From Agrococcus jenensis (GTDB taxonomy: Bacteria > Actinomycetota > Actinomycetes > Actinomycetales > Microbacteriaceae), in the NCBI RefSeq assembly GCF_003752465.1, contig NZ_RKHJ01000001.1, forward strand, positions 2,294,001-2,358,000: a stretch of DNA of 64,000 bases. The letters run 5' to 3'. Within the stretch, counting starts at the first letter, position 1, and every line of letters begins with the position of its first letter. A program made the translations under genes and the position numbers. The notes under the pieces are model-generated. The model was not told the origin of the DNA. It was given only the letters and a program-made list of their open reading frames with translations, and did not search any database. Positions 1-8,329 of this stretch are shown piece after piece.

Positions 1-118
1 CGAAGCTGTCGAAGACGTAGCCGGCGCTCTGGTAGATCGGGGTGACGCGCGCGCCGGCCTCGGCGTCGACGATCGCGCCGGCGTGCACCTGCCGGGTCTC
101 GAAGCCGAGCCCGCTCAT
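1..118 (-). CDS. metY: O-acetylhomoserine sulfhydrylase (MetY-like), N-terminal fragment cut by window edge
   Basis: Only the first 39 codons lie in the window. They read MSGLGFETRQVHAG followed by a stretch ending TPIYQSAGYVFDSF, which is the typical N-terminus of the PLP-dependent O-acetylhomoserine/O-acetylserine sulfhydrylase family (direct sulfhydrylation step of methionine synthesis, cytosolic). The ATG overlaps the TGA of the upstream MalY-type lyase by 4 bases, so the two are probably translationally coupled in one sulfur amino-acid operon. The PLP lysine and the rest of the enzyme are outside the window, so activity cannot be judged. A cystathionine gamma-synthase relative is the main alternative. 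Confidence 0.8.
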   Translation of the reverse strand, partial: MSGLGFETRQVHAGAIVDAEAGARVTPIYQSAGYVFDSF

Positions 119-1314
119 CGCGCGACCCCCGCGGGCACGAGCGCCGTGGCGATGCGGTCGACCGCCTCCTCGAGCACGGGGGCGGGCGTCGCGAAGACGA
201 GCCGCACGTGGTCGTCGAAGCCGGCCCCGCAGAGCGCGCCGTCGGTGAGCGCCACGCCCGCGCGGTCGAGCAGCAGCGACGCGGGCGAGCCGGCGCCGCG
301 GCCGAGGTCGAGCGCACCGAGGTCGAGCCACGCGAGGTAGGTGGCCTCCGGCGGCCGCCACCGCACGGCGGGCAGCCGCTCGGCGACGAGCGCCGCGAGC
401 AGGTCGCGGCTGCGCTGCAGGTAGGCGATCGCGCCCTCGAGCCACGCGCCGCCGTCGCGGTAGGCGGCGGTCGCGGCGATGACGCCGAGGGTCGACGCGC
501 CGTGGACGACCGCGAAGCCGAAGCGGCGGTAGACGGCCTCGTCCGCGTCGTTCGAGGTGATGAGCTGCGCGGCCTTGAGGCCGGGCACGTTCCACGCCTT
601 CGAGGCGCTCGTGCCGGTGATGGTGTGCGAGGCGGCGGTCTCGGAGACGGAGGCGTACGGCACGTGCCCGCGACCGTCGAAGCGGATCGGGGCGTGGATC
701 TCGTCGGCGAAGACGCGCCCGCCGTGGCGCTCGACGAGCAGCGCGATCGCCTCGAGCTCCTCGCGCGGCAGCACCGTGCCGGTGGGGTTGTGCGGGTTGC
801 AGAGCACGAGCGTGCCGGCGCCGGCGGCGAACGCGCGGTCGATCCCGTCGAGGTCGTGCTGCCAGCGGCCGTCCACGACGACGCCGGGGACCTCCACGAC
901 CCGGCGGCCCAGCCGCTCGAGGTAGGTGAGGAACGGCATGTAGGCGGGCGTCGGCACGATCACGGCGGAGCCCGCGGGGGAGTACTCCTCGACGGCGACG
1001 CCGAGCGCGGCCATGACGTCGGAGACCGCGTGCACGCGCTCCGGGTCGACGAGCCACCCGTGCTCCCTCGCCTGCCACGCCGCGGCGGCCTCACCGAGCT
1101 CGGCGGCCGTCGAGGGGGAGAGGTAGCCCAGCACGTCGTCTGCGATCGCGCGGCCGAGCGCATCGCGCACGGCCGGGGCCGTGCCGAAGTCCATCTCGGC
1201 GACCCACGCGCCGATCGTGCCGGGGTGCAGGCTCCACTTGCGGCTCGACGGCCGCTCGAGGTCGACCCTGCGGATCGCGTCCCACGCGTGCTCGTCGCGA
1301 CCGTGCCCGTCCAT
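115..1314 (-). CDS. MalY/PatB-type PLP C-S lyase (cystathionine beta-lyase-like aminotransferase)
   Basis: The 399-residue protein has fold-type I aminotransferase landmarks: NPHNPTGTV, DEIHAPI and a Schiff-base lysine in the SASKAWN segment. These match the MalY/PatB branch, which cleaves cystathionine or other cysteine conjugates to homocysteine or thiols, pyruvate and ammonia. The ATG at 1314 was chosen because GGAGGGAG lies 6-8 nt upstream; a longer frame upstream lacks such a site. Its stop overlaps the metY start, fitting a joint role in methionine and sulfur metabolism. MalY-family members can also act as regulators, so the exact substrate is open. Confidence 0.85.
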   Translation of the reverse strand: MDGHGRDEHAWDAIRRVDLERPSSRKWSLHPGTIGAWVAEMDFGTAPAVRDALGRAIADDVLGYLSPSTAAELGEAAAAWQAREHGWLVDPERVHAVSDVMAALGVAVEEYSPAGSAVIVPTPAYMPFLTYLERLGRRVVEVPGVVVDGRWQHDLDGIDRAFAAGAGTLVLCNPHNPTGTVLPREELEAIALLVERHGGRVFADEIHAPIRFDGRGHVPYASVSETAASHTITGTSASKAWNVPGLKAAQLITSNDADEAVYRRFGFAVVHGASTLGVIAATAAYRDGGAWLEGAIAYLQRSRDLLAALVAERLPAVRWRPPEATYLAWLDLGALDLGRGAGSPASLLLDRAGVALTDGALCGAGFDDHVRLVFATPAPVLEEAVDRIATALVPAGVAR

Positions 1315-1401
1315 GCTGCTCCCTCCGTCGTGCTGACGGAGCCAGACAAGCAGGGGCGCGGGGCCGAAGCCCAGCACGCTGGTAACACGGCGACATGCGG
1401 G

Positions 1402-1902
1402 TCAGTCCCCGCGGCTCGCCCCCCGGCGGGCAGCCCACGCGATGACCCACAGCCCGACGACGGCCGCGGCGCACGCGATGCTCGCCCAGAGGCCGGCCGT
1501 GGCCGAGACGACGACCTCGAAGATGAAGCTCGTCACGCCGATGACGAGGATCGACACGACCGCGAGCGTCGCGATGAGCAGCACGTTGCAGAACCGCACG
1601 ATCTGCTGCTTCATGCTGCGCTGGAAGTGCAGGCGGTGCACGAGCACGGGCGTGAGCCCGAGCAGGGTCGCGAGCGCGGCGATCGCGACGAGCACGAGGT
1701 AGTGCTGGACCTCATCCGCGTCGAGGTCCTCGAACCGCGACTGGAAGGCGACTGCGAGCAGGAAGCCCGAGATGAGCTGCGTGCCGGTGAGCACGACCCG
1801 CAGCTCCTGCAGGATGTCCGAGAAGTTGCGGTCGGCGCGCTCCTCGGGCGTCTCATCGCGCCCGCGCTCGTCGCGCCCCGCTCCCTCGCTCACACGACGC
1901 AT
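1402..1902 (-). CDS. DUF6328 family membrane protein
   Basis: The 166-residue protein has a charged N-terminus, the segment NFSDILQELRVVLTGTQ, then about four hydrophobic helices. That arrangement is typical of the DUF6328 family, small actinobacterial membrane proteins of unknown role. It lies 13 nt behind the DUF7218 gene, and so is probably the last gene of the SDR-DUF7218-DUF6328 operon. GTG at 1893 is an alternative start. The operon context suggests envelope or general-stress function, which is inference. Confidence 0.75.
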   Translation of the reverse strand: MRRVSEGAGRDERGRDETPEERADRNFSDILQELRVVLTGTQLISGFLLAVAFQSRFEDLDADEVQHYLVLVAIAALATLLGLTPVLVHRLHFQRSMKQQIVRFCNVLLIATLAVVSILVIGVTSFIFEVVVSATAGLWASIACAAAVVGLWVIAWAARRGASRGD

Positions 1903-1915
1903 CCTGCCACGGCTC

Positions 1916-2173
1916 TCAGTGGTCGCGCAGGCGCTCGATGAGCTCCGCCTTCTTGAGCGTCGAGGTGCCCTCGATGCCGAGCTCCTTCGCGCGGTCGCGC
2001 AGCTCCGGCACCGTGCGGTCCTCGTAGCGCTCGGCGTCGCCGCCGCGCTCGCCGACCTTCGACCGGCCGTCCCTGGCCGCCGCGTTCGCGATGCGCGCCG
2101 CCTTCTCGGACGAGTTGCCCTCGCTCTTGAGCTTCTCGTAGAGCTCCTCGTCCTTAATGCTCGGGTTCGGCAT
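1916..2173 (-). CDS. DUF7218 / Rho-N-like small protein
   Basis: An 85-residue hydrophilic protein. Its N-terminal half (KSEGNSSEKAARIANAAA) resembles the DUF7218/ChaB-like stress proteins, and its C-terminal half (TVPELRDRAKELGIEG to the end) looks like a Rho termination factor N-terminal (SAP-like) helix-extended-helix, often a nucleic-acid binding fold. The ATG shares one base with the stop of the preceding SDR gene (TGATG), indicating coupling. Proteins of this kind frequently accompany SDR and Mn-catalase genes in actinobacterial stress loci; a precise function is unknown. Confidence 0.75.
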   Translation of the reverse strand: MPNPSIKDEELYEKLKSEGNSSEKAARIANAAARDGRSKVGERGGDAERYEDRTVPELRDRAKELGIEGTSTLKKAELIERLRDH

Positions 2174-3054
2174 CAGAAGCCCCGACCGCCGGTGACCGGC
2201 ACGACGGCGCCGGAGACGTACGAGGCCTCCTCGCTCGCGAGGTAGACGTAGGCGCCGGCGAGCTCGACGGGCTGCCCCGCACGGCCGAGCGGCGTGTCCT
2301 GGCCGAACTGCTCGACCTTCTCGTCGGGGAAGTCGGTGGCGGGGATGAGCGGCGTCCAGATCGGCCCCGGCGCGACGGCGTTCACGCGGATACCGCGCTC
2401 GCCCAGATCCTGCGCGAGCGCCTCGGTGTACGCGACGAGCGCGGCCTTCGTCATGGCGTAGTCCAGCAGGCCCGGGGAGGGCTCCTGCGCCTGGATCGAC
2501 GTCGTCGAGATGATGGATGCGCCGGGCCCCATGTGCGGGACGGCCTCGCGGGCCAGCACGATCGCGGCGACGAGGTTCGTGCGGAAGACGCGGTCGACCT
2601 CGGCGACCTGCATGTGCTCGATGCCGTCGCGCTGGCGCTGGTAGGCCGCGTTGTTCACGAGCACGTCGATCCCGCCGAGCTGCTCGACAGCACCGGCGAC
2701 GGCGTCGATGCAGGACTGCTCCTCGGTGAGGTCGAGGGCCATCGCGTGGAAGCGGCGACCGGCCTCCTCGACGAGCCTGCCCGTCTCGGCGGCGTCCTCC
2801 GCCTCCTCCGGCAGGTGGACGATCGCGACGTCGGCACCCTCGCGCGCGAAGGCGACCGCGACGGCGCGGCCGATGCCGCTGTCGCCGCCGGTGATGAGCG
2901 CACGGCGCCCCTGCAGGCGCCCGCGACCGGTCCAGCTCGACTCGCCGTGGTCGGGGGCGGGGTCCATCGGCTCGGTCAGGCCCGGCTGCTCGGGCTGCTG
3001 CTGCGTCGGGAACTCGTCAGCGTGGTGCTTCGTGCGGGGGTCCTGGTCGGTCAT
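2173..3054 (-). CDS. SDR family oxidoreductase (YghA/general-stress type)
   Basis: The 293-residue protein has a hydrophilic 45-residue N-terminal extension and then a Rossmann fold: cofactor motif TGGDSGIGRA, NNAAYQ, and catalytic YAMTK with the upstream serine. The long N-terminus and overall size match the YghA/YdaD-like SDRs often annotated as glucose-1-dehydrogenase-like general stress proteins. GGAGGAG sits 11 nt before the ATG. It heads an operon with DUF7218 and DUF6328. A GGGGTACAA box lies 41 nt upstream of the start, inside the 3' end of the EamA gene, and may be its stress promoter. Confidence 0.88.
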   Translation of the reverse strand: MTDQDPRTKHHADEFPTQQQPEQPGLTEPMDPAPDHGESSWTGRGRLQGRRALITGGDSGIGRAVAVAFAREGADVAIVHLPEEAEDAAETGRLVEEAGRRFHAMALDLTEEQSCIDAVAGAVEQLGGIDVLVNNAAYQRQRDGIEHMQVAEVDRVFRTNLVAAIVLAREAVPHMGPGASIISTTSIQAQEPSPGLLDYAMTKAALVAYTEALAQDLGERGIRVNAVAPGPIWTPLIPATDFPDEKVEQFGQDTPLGRAGQPVELAGAYVYLASEEASYVSGAVVPVTGGRGF

Positions 3055-4048
3055 GCTCTGACGCTCCTCCGTGAGTGGGTTCGGGTCGTGCCTGGTTGTA
3101 CCCCGAACCTACGCGCGGTCGGCTGAGCGTCACCTTCCGGCTGGGTGCGGGAACGGCGAGCAGCGCGATGCCGACCGCCACCACCGCGAGGCCCGTCCAG
3201 CCGACCGCCGTGGGTCGCTCACCGACCACGAGCACGGCCAGGAGCGTCGCGACCACGGGCTCCGCGAGCGCCAGGGTCGTCGCGCTCGACGACGTGAGCG
3301 CGCGCAGCGCGTAGCCGAACAGGAGGTAGGCGAGCGCCATCGGCACGAGCGCGAGGTAGGCGACCGTCGCGGCGCCCGGCAGCGAGACGAGCGGCCCGAG
3401 CCCGACGATCGCGAGCCACGCCAGGCACGCGAGCCCGCCGGTGAGGAAGAGTGCGCCCATCGCGCCGGTCGCGCTCGCTCCGCCGGCGATGAGCCGCGCG
3501 CCCGCGAAGGCGTAGAGCGCGTAGCCGAAGCCGGCCAGGAGCGCGAGGCCGACCCCGACGGGTGCAGCGGACGGATCCGCCGCGGCGCCGCCGTGCCCGC
3601 CGAGCGACAGCAGCACGATGCCGACGACGGCGACGCCCGTCGCGATCGCCCAGCGCGCGTCGGGCCGGCGGCGGTCGACCGCCCACTCGAGCAGTGCCGC
3701 GAAGATCGGGCCCGAGCCGAGCGCGACGACGTTGCCGACGGCGACGCCGGCGAGCGTCATCGACGGGTAGTAGGCCGACGGGTACAGCACGACACCGACC
3801 GCGCCGGCGAGTAGCCAGCCGAGGTGCGCGCGGCGGCGCAGCACCGCGAGCACCCGCCGCAGCGAGATGGCCGCGAGCACGAGGCCGCCGATGCCGAAGG
3901 TGGCGAGGCCGATCGCGAGCGGCGAGGCGCCGGCCGGCGCGAAGTGCGCGACGGTGCCGGTCGTGCCCCACAGCACGGCGGCGAGCAGCACGGCGATGGC
4001 GTGCGCCGGGCGCGCTGCGCCCGAGCTCGGGTCGGTGCGGGTCGGCAT
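3017..4048 (-). CDS. EamA/DMT family transporter
   Basis: The 343-residue protein has ten predicted membrane helices arranged as two EamA repeats (LLAAVLWGTTGTVAHF at the start of repeat 1; the second repeat begins after a loop near residue 150). Such proteins export metabolites or amino acids across the cytoplasmic membrane; the substrate is unknown. The last about 45 residues are hydrophilic and run over the SDR promoter region and its first 38 coding bases, so this tail is probably not functionally constrained. The gene is monocistronic and divergent from the EI24 gene. Confidence 0.85.
   Translation of the reverse strand: MPTRTDPSSGAARPAHAIAVLLAAVLWGTTGTVAHFAPAGASPLAIGLATFGIGGLVLAAISLRRVLAVLRRRAHLGWLLAGAVGVVLYPSAYYPSMTLAGVAVGNVVALGSGPIFAALLEWAVDRRRPDARWAIATGVAVVGIVLLSLGGHGGAAADPSAAPVGVGLALLAGFGYALYAFAGARLIAGGASATGAMGALFLTGGLACLAWLAIVGLGPLVSLPGAATVAYLALVPMALAYLLFGYALRALTSSSATTLALAEPVVATLLAVLVVGERPTAVGWTGLAVVAVGIALLAVPAPSRKVTLSRPRVGSGYNQARPEPTHGGASEHDRPGPPHEAPR
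3096..3104 (-). promoter_or_regulatory. GGGGTACAA box, candidate -10 of SDR operon
   Basis: On the minus strand GGGGTACAA ends 41 nt before the SDR start codon. The same octamer GGGGTACA precedes the Mn catalase, the 51499 membrane-protein gene and the Ser/Thr kinase at similar distances. It resembles the GGGTAT/C -10 of SigB/SigF-type promoters, but no convincing GTTT -35 is visible. Confidence 0.4.
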
Positions 4049-4114
4049 GGCTCGATCCTACGAACAGCGGTCGAGCCGGCGGACAGCGGCAGGAGTGCGT
4101 GCCAGCATGGCCGC

Positions 4115-4891
4115 ATGCGTCAACCCCTCTCGGAGCTGCTCGCCGGCGCGGGCATCCTGCTGCGCGGCTTCGCCACCTGGTCGCGCGACCCCCGCCTGAT
4201 GCTGCTCGGCGCCGTGCCGGCGCTGCTCGTCGGGCTCGTGATGCTCGGCGTGCTCATCCTGCTCGCCTTCCAGGTGGGCGGATGGGCGACGGCGCTCACC
4301 CCGTTCGCCGACGGCTGGGATCGGCTCTGGTCCGACGTGCTGCGCACGGCCCTCGCGCTCGGCCTGCTCGTCGGCGCCGTCGTGCTGTGCGTGCTGACCT
4401 TCGCGGCGATCACGCTCGCGGTGGGCGAGCCCTTCTACGAGCGCATCTCGCGATCGGTCGACGCGCGGCTCGGCGCGGCGCACGAGGCGCCCGACCTCGG
4501 CTTCTGGCCCTCGGTCGCCAAGGGGCTGCGCGACGCCGTGGTGCTCATCGGCATGGCCATCGGCACGGCGCTCGTCGTGTTCCTCGTCGGCCTCGTGCCG
4601 CTCATCGGCAGCGTGCTCGGCCTCGCCGTCGGCGCCGTGCTCGGCGGCAGGGCGCTCGCGCGCGAGCTGACGGGCATCGCGGGCGACGCGCGCGGCATGA
4701 CGCTCGCGGACCGCCGCGCGCTGCTCGCCGCCCATCGCTGGCGCTCGCTCGGCTTCGGGATGGTCGCCTACCTGCTGCTGCTCGTGCCGGGGCTCGCGGT
4801 CGTCGCGACCCCTGCGGCGATCGTCGGCGGCACGCTGCTCGTCCGCGACCTGCGCGGCGAGCCGACGGCCGCCCCCGAGACCGCGCCGTAG
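4115..4891 (+). CDS. EI24 domain-containing membrane protein (CysZ-like)
   Basis: The 258-residue protein begins with a short amphipathic segment and contains four to five long hydrophobic helices with the family-typical GEPFYERIS motif near residue 110. This identifies the EI24/CysZ superfamily. CysZ itself transports sulfate, but actinobacterial EI24 proteins are mostly uncharacterised, so sulfate uptake should not be assumed. The ATG at 4115 gives the family-typical N-terminus; an earlier ATG at 4107 is out of frame. It directly precedes the FemABX cluster on the same strand. Confidence 0.8.
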   Translation: MRQPLSELLAGAGILLRGFATWSRDPRLMLLGAVPALLVGLVMLGVLILLAFQVGGWATALTPFADGWDRLWSDVLRTALALGLLVGAVVLCVLTFAAITLAVGEPFYERISRSVDARLGAAHEAPDLGFWPSVAKGLRDAVVLIGMAIGTALVVFLVGLVPLIGSVLGLAVGAVLGGRALARELTGIAGDARGMTLADRRALLAAHRWRSLGFGMVAYLLLLVPGLAVVATPAAIVGGTLLVRDLRGEPTAAPETAP

Positions 4892-4923
4892 GCTGGACCC
4901 CGCCCGTCCGACCGAGAGGTTCC

Positions 4924-5994
4924 ATGCCCGCTCCAGCTGCCGTCCGACGCGCGTCCCCAGACGAGATCGCCGATTGGGACGCGCGCATCCTGGCCAACCC
5001 CGACGGCGGGCACATGGTGCAGTCGTCGGCGTTCGCCGAGACGAAGCGCATCGACGGCCTCGAGCCCGTCTTCCTCGTCATCGACGCGCCGACCGCCGAC
5101 GGCACCGAGCGCATCCACGTCCTCGCGCTCGAGGGCAGGGTGTCGCTCGGCCGCTACTGGTACGTGCCGATGGGCCCGACCGCCACCGAGATGGGCGCCG
5201 TCGTCGAGGGGCTGCGCGCGTTCGCGCGCCAGCAGCCCGGGCTGCTCGTCGTGAAGATCGAGCCGCACCTCGAGCGCAGCGATGCGCGCATCGCCGAGCT
5301 GCGAGCGCTCGGGCTCGAGCAGAGCCGCGACATGCAGGTGATGACGCACACGGTCGTGCTCGACCTCGCGCAGGGCGAGGAGGCGCTGTTCGCCTCGTTC
5401 TCGCAGATGATCCGGCGCCAGGTGCGCGGCGCCGTGAAGAAGGGCTACCGGGTCGAGCGCCCCGAGGCGACGCAGGAGACCTTCGACCGCATGCACGCGA
5501 TGATGCTCACCGTCCAGGGCGGCAAGGGCATGGCGGGCATGCGCGAGCGCGCCTACTACGACCGCTTCTGGAGCGCGTTCGCCGAGGCCGGCACCGGCCG
5601 CTTCTACTTCGGCTACGACGACGACGGCGACGAGCCGCAGGCCGGCATCTTCGTGACGACGGCCGGCCGCACCGCCGTCTACAAGGACGGGGGCTCGCGC
5701 CCCGACCGCAAGATCAACGGCGGCTCGGCGCTGCTGCTGTGGACGGCGATGCAGGACTGCATCGAGGAGGGCGCGCTCGCCTTCGACCTCGCGGGCACGC
5801 CGCCGTCGGACCGCGCCGACGACGAGACGCACCCGTTCTACGGGCTCGCCCAGTTCAAGCTGCGCTTCGGGCCGATCACCGACTTCCTGCCGTCGTTCGA
5901 CCTCGTGCTGCACCCGCTGCGGCACCGGCTGTGGGAGCGCGTCGTGCGCCGCGTCGAGTGGCGCATCCGCAAGGGTCCGGACACGCTGCGATGA
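4924..5994 (+). CDS. FemABX peptidoglycan bridge aminoacyltransferase, copy 1
   Basis: The 356-residue protein has the double-GNAT architecture of Fem ligases, which add amino acids from aminoacyl-tRNA to the lipid II peptide. Shared family landmarks include DWDARILANPDGGHMVQS near the N-terminus, a basic segment around QVRGAVKKGYRVER in the middle, and a final GNAT core with GGSALLLWTAMQD. It is the first of three consecutive paralogues that share this layout. Its TGA overlaps the next start (ATGA), so copies 1 and 2 are coupled. Which residue it adds is unknown. Confidence 0.88.
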   Translation: MPAPAAVRRASPDEIADWDARILANPDGGHMVQSSAFAETKRIDGLEPVFLVIDAPTADGTERIHVLALEGRVSLGRYWYVPMGPTATEMGAVVEGLRAFARQQPGLLVVKIEPHLERSDARIAELRALGLEQSRDMQVMTHTVVLDLAQGEEALFASFSQMIRRQVRGAVKKGYRVERPEATQETFDRMHAMMLTVQGGKGMAGMRERAYYDRFWSAFAEAGTGRFYFGYDDDGDEPQAGIFVTTAGRTAVYKDGGSRPDRKINGGSALLLWTAMQDCIEEGALAFDLAGTPPSDRADDETHPFYGLAQFKLRFGPITDFLPSFDLVLHPLRHRLWERVVRRVEWRIRKGPDTLR

Positions 5995-7043
5995 CCGAGA
6001 TGCGACTGCGCCCCGCCACGCCCGCGGAGCTGCGCGACTGGGACGCGCTGGTGCTCACCAACCCGGACGGCGGGCAGTTCACCCAGACGCTCGCGTTCGC
6101 CGAGCTGAAGCGCTGGGACGGCTTCCGCACGCACCACCTCGTGTTCGACGCCGAGGTCCCCGTCTACGCGCTCGCGCTCGAGCGGAACGGCTGGATCGGC
6201 CGGTTCTGGTACTTCCCGTGCGCGCCGCTGCACCCCGACATGCGCGCGGTCGTCGACGCGATCCGCGCCTTCGTGCGGCGCGAGCACCCCACCCTGATCT
6301 CGGTCAAGGTCGAGCCGCGGCTGCCGCGCACCCCAGAGGCGCTCGCGATGCTCGCGGATGCCGGCCTCATGCAGGCCGAGGACGTGCAGCTGCACACGCA
6401 CACGGTCGTCATCGACCTCGAGCGCACCGAGGAGGAGATCTTCGGGTCGTTCTCGAAGACGGCGCGCAAGCTCATCCGCCGCGCCGAGCGCGACGGCTTC
6501 ACGATCGAGCGCGTCGAGGGCGACGAGGCGCTGTTCGACCTCGCGTGGCAGCGGATGCAGACCATCCGCGGCGGCAAGGGCCTCGCCGGCATGCGCGACG
6601 AGGACTACTACAAGACGATCTGGCGCGCGTTCACGAGCCGCGGCCAGGCCGACTGGTGGCTCGGCCACGACGGCGGCGACGGACCGCAGACGGTGACCTT
6701 CACGATCCCGTTCGGCCGCACCGTGATCGACAAGGACGAGGGCTCGCGCCCGGACCGCCTCATCGAGGGCGGTGCGCACCTCGGCCGCTGGACGCGCGTG
6801 CGGCACTACCGCGAGCGCGGCTTCAGCGGCCTCGACATGATGGGCGCGCCGCCGACGTGGGCGAAGGACGACCCCGACCACTGGATGGCGGGGCTCGCGC
6901 GCTTCAAGCAGCAGTTCGGCGAGATCAGCGACTTCGCCCCGAGCCACGACGTGCTGCTGCGGCCTCGTGCCCAGCAGGTCTGGCGGAAGGCCGTGCGGCC
7001 GGTCGAGTGGCGCGTCAAGCGCCGCTACACGGGCCTCTGGTGA
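5991..7043 (+). CDS. FemABX peptidoglycan bridge aminoacyltransferase, copy 2
   Basis: The 350-residue paralogue of its neighbours carries DWDALVLTNPDGGQFTQ near the N-terminus, a mid-protein KTARKLIRRAERDGF segment and the C-terminal GNAT half ending in a conserved VEWRVKRR basic tail. It overlaps copy 1 by 4 bases. Fem proteins act at the inner face of the membrane on lipid II. Successive copies in other bacteria (FemX, FemA, FemB) add successive bridge residues, so this copy may add a different position or residue from copies 1 and 3; that is inference. Confidence 0.88.
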   Translation: MTEMRLRPATPAELRDWDALVLTNPDGGQFTQTLAFAELKRWDGFRTHHLVFDAEVPVYALALERNGWIGRFWYFPCAPLHPDMRAVVDAIRAFVRREHPTLISVKVEPRLPRTPEALAMLADAGLMQAEDVQLHTHTVVIDLERTEEEIFGSFSKTARKLIRRAERDGFTIERVEGDEALFDLAWQRMQTIRGGKGLAGMRDEDYYKTIWRAFTSRGQADWWLGHDGGDGPQTVTFTIPFGRTVIDKDEGSRPDRLIEGGAHLGRWTRVRHYRERGFSGLDMMGAPPTWAKDDPDHWMAGLARFKQQFGEISDFAPSHDVLLRPRAQQVWRKAVRPVEWRVKRRYTGLW

Positions 7044-7103
7044 CAGGGCTCCGGTGACGGGACTGTGGTGACGACGATGGATGGAGATGGGGGAGCGGTG
7101 AGC

Positions 7104-8171
7104 ATGGCGAGCACGCGCTGGACGCTGCGGGACGCGACCGCGGCGGAGATCGCGGACTGGGATGCGCTGGTGCTGCAGAACCCGGACGGCGGCCAGTGGA
7201 CGCAGAGCGCCGCCTACGCGACGCTCAAGCGCACCGAGCGGCTGCACCCGCGCCACCTCGTGCTCGAGGGCCCCGAGACGGTGCACGCGCTCGCGCTCGA
7301 GCACCGCTCGCTCGCCGGACGCTTCTGGTACTTCGCGACCGGGCCCGGCGCGTCGTTCGAGCAGCTCGGCGGCATCGCCGACGCCTTTCGCGCCGCTCGG
7401 GACGGTGCCGCGAAGGGCGTGTTCGCCGTCAAGGTGGAGCCGTTCGTCGTCGACACGCCCGAGCACCGCGCGGTGCTGAAGACGGCGGGCTACCGCGCCG
7501 CGAACGCGATCCAGCAGAACACGCACACCGTGCTCGTCGACCTCATGCCCGACGTCGAGACGATCTTCGCGGGCTTCAAGAAGAGCCTGCGCAACCACAT
7601 CCGCTACGCCGAGCGCAACGGCTACCGGGTCGAGAAGGTCGAGCCCGGCGAGGACACCTACCGCACGATGCACCAGCTCATGCAGACGGTGTCGGGCGGC
7701 AAGGGCGTCGAGGGCATGAAGCCCTACGAGTACTACCGCACGCTCTGGAGCGCCGCCGTCGCGCAGGGGAGCGGTCACTTCTGGTTCGGGTACGACGGCG
7801 CGCACGACGGGCCGCAGGCATCCGCCTTCATGATCCGGTTCGGCCGCTACGCGCTGGCGAAGGACGGCGGCTCGGTGCCCGACCGGGCGATCCGCGGCGG
7901 CGCGCACCTCATCCGCTGGCGCGCGATGCAGTGGTTCAAGGAGCAGGGCGCAGAGGTGTACGACGCCTACGCGACGCCGCCCTCGTGGCTCGCCGACGAC
8001 CCTTCGCACCGGCTGCACGGGCCGGGCGTCTTCAAGCGCGTGTTCGGCCCGATCGTCGACCACCTGCCGAGCCACGACCTCGTGCTCGACGCCCGCCGCT
8101 ACCGGCTGTTCCTGCGGCTGCTGCTGCCGATCGAGCGTCGCGTGCGCCGCCGGCCCTTCGGCATCTGGTAG
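7104..8171 (+). CDS. FemABX peptidoglycan bridge aminoacyltransferase, copy 3
   Basis: The 355-residue third paralogue starts MASTRWTLRDATAAEIADWD and repeats the NPDGGQWTQ, KKSLRNHIRYAERNGYR and basic C-terminal motifs of copies 1 and 2. ATG 7104 was preferred to GTG 7065 or ATG 7077 because GGGGGAG lies 8 nt upstream and the extra residues are not family-like. It follows copy 2 after 60 nt. The three genes form an apparent cell-wall operon that ends at a large inverted repeat. Confidence 0.87.
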   Translation: MASTRWTLRDATAAEIADWDALVLQNPDGGQWTQSAAYATLKRTERLHPRHLVLEGPETVHALALEHRSLAGRFWYFATGPGASFEQLGGIADAFRAARDGAAKGVFAVKVEPFVVDTPEHRAVLKTAGYRAANAIQQNTHTVLVDLMPDVETIFAGFKKSLRNHIRYAERNGYRVEKVEPGEDTYRTMHQLMQTVSGGKGVEGMKPYEYYRTLWSAAVAQGSGHFWFGYDGAHDGPQASAFMIRFGRYALAKDGGSVPDRAIRGGAHLIRWRAMQWFKEQGAEVYDAYATPPSWLADDPSHRLHGPGVFKRVFGPIVDHLPSHDLVLDARRYRLFLRLLLPIERRVRRRPFGIW

Positions 8172-8175
8172 CCGC

Positions 8176-8320
8176 CCCTCCACCTTCCGCGCCTCGCCTC
8201 GCGGCGGGCGCACAACGCAAGCCCGCCGACCGGCTTCCGCTTCGGCTGAGCCGCTCGAGCGACGCCGCCCGCTGGATGGGCGCCCCGAGCTTGCGTCGTG
8301 CGCAGGGCGCGGGTGGAGGG
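8176..8320. repeat. 145-bp imperfect palindrome between convergent genes
   Basis: Outer arms CCCTCCAC (8176-8183) and GTGGAGGG (8313-8320) are complementary. Inner arms GCGCACAACGCAAGC (8208-8222) and GCTTGCGTCGTGCGC (8289-8303) match in 14 of 15 positions. The region between them holds further small dyads. It fills the gap between the FemABX operon and the convergent HD gene and could act as a bidirectional terminator or be a small non-coding repeat element. Confidence 0.6.
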
Positions 8321-8329
8321 AACGCCGCC

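Noticed and set aside
4115..4891. Sulfate transporter CysZ assignment
   Set aside because: Only the EI24 superfamily signature is visible; no sulfur-assimilation genes are adjacent.
8208..8303. Inverted arms as transposon ends
   Set aside because: Nothing coding lies between them and no target-site duplication is evident; a structured element or terminator is simpler.
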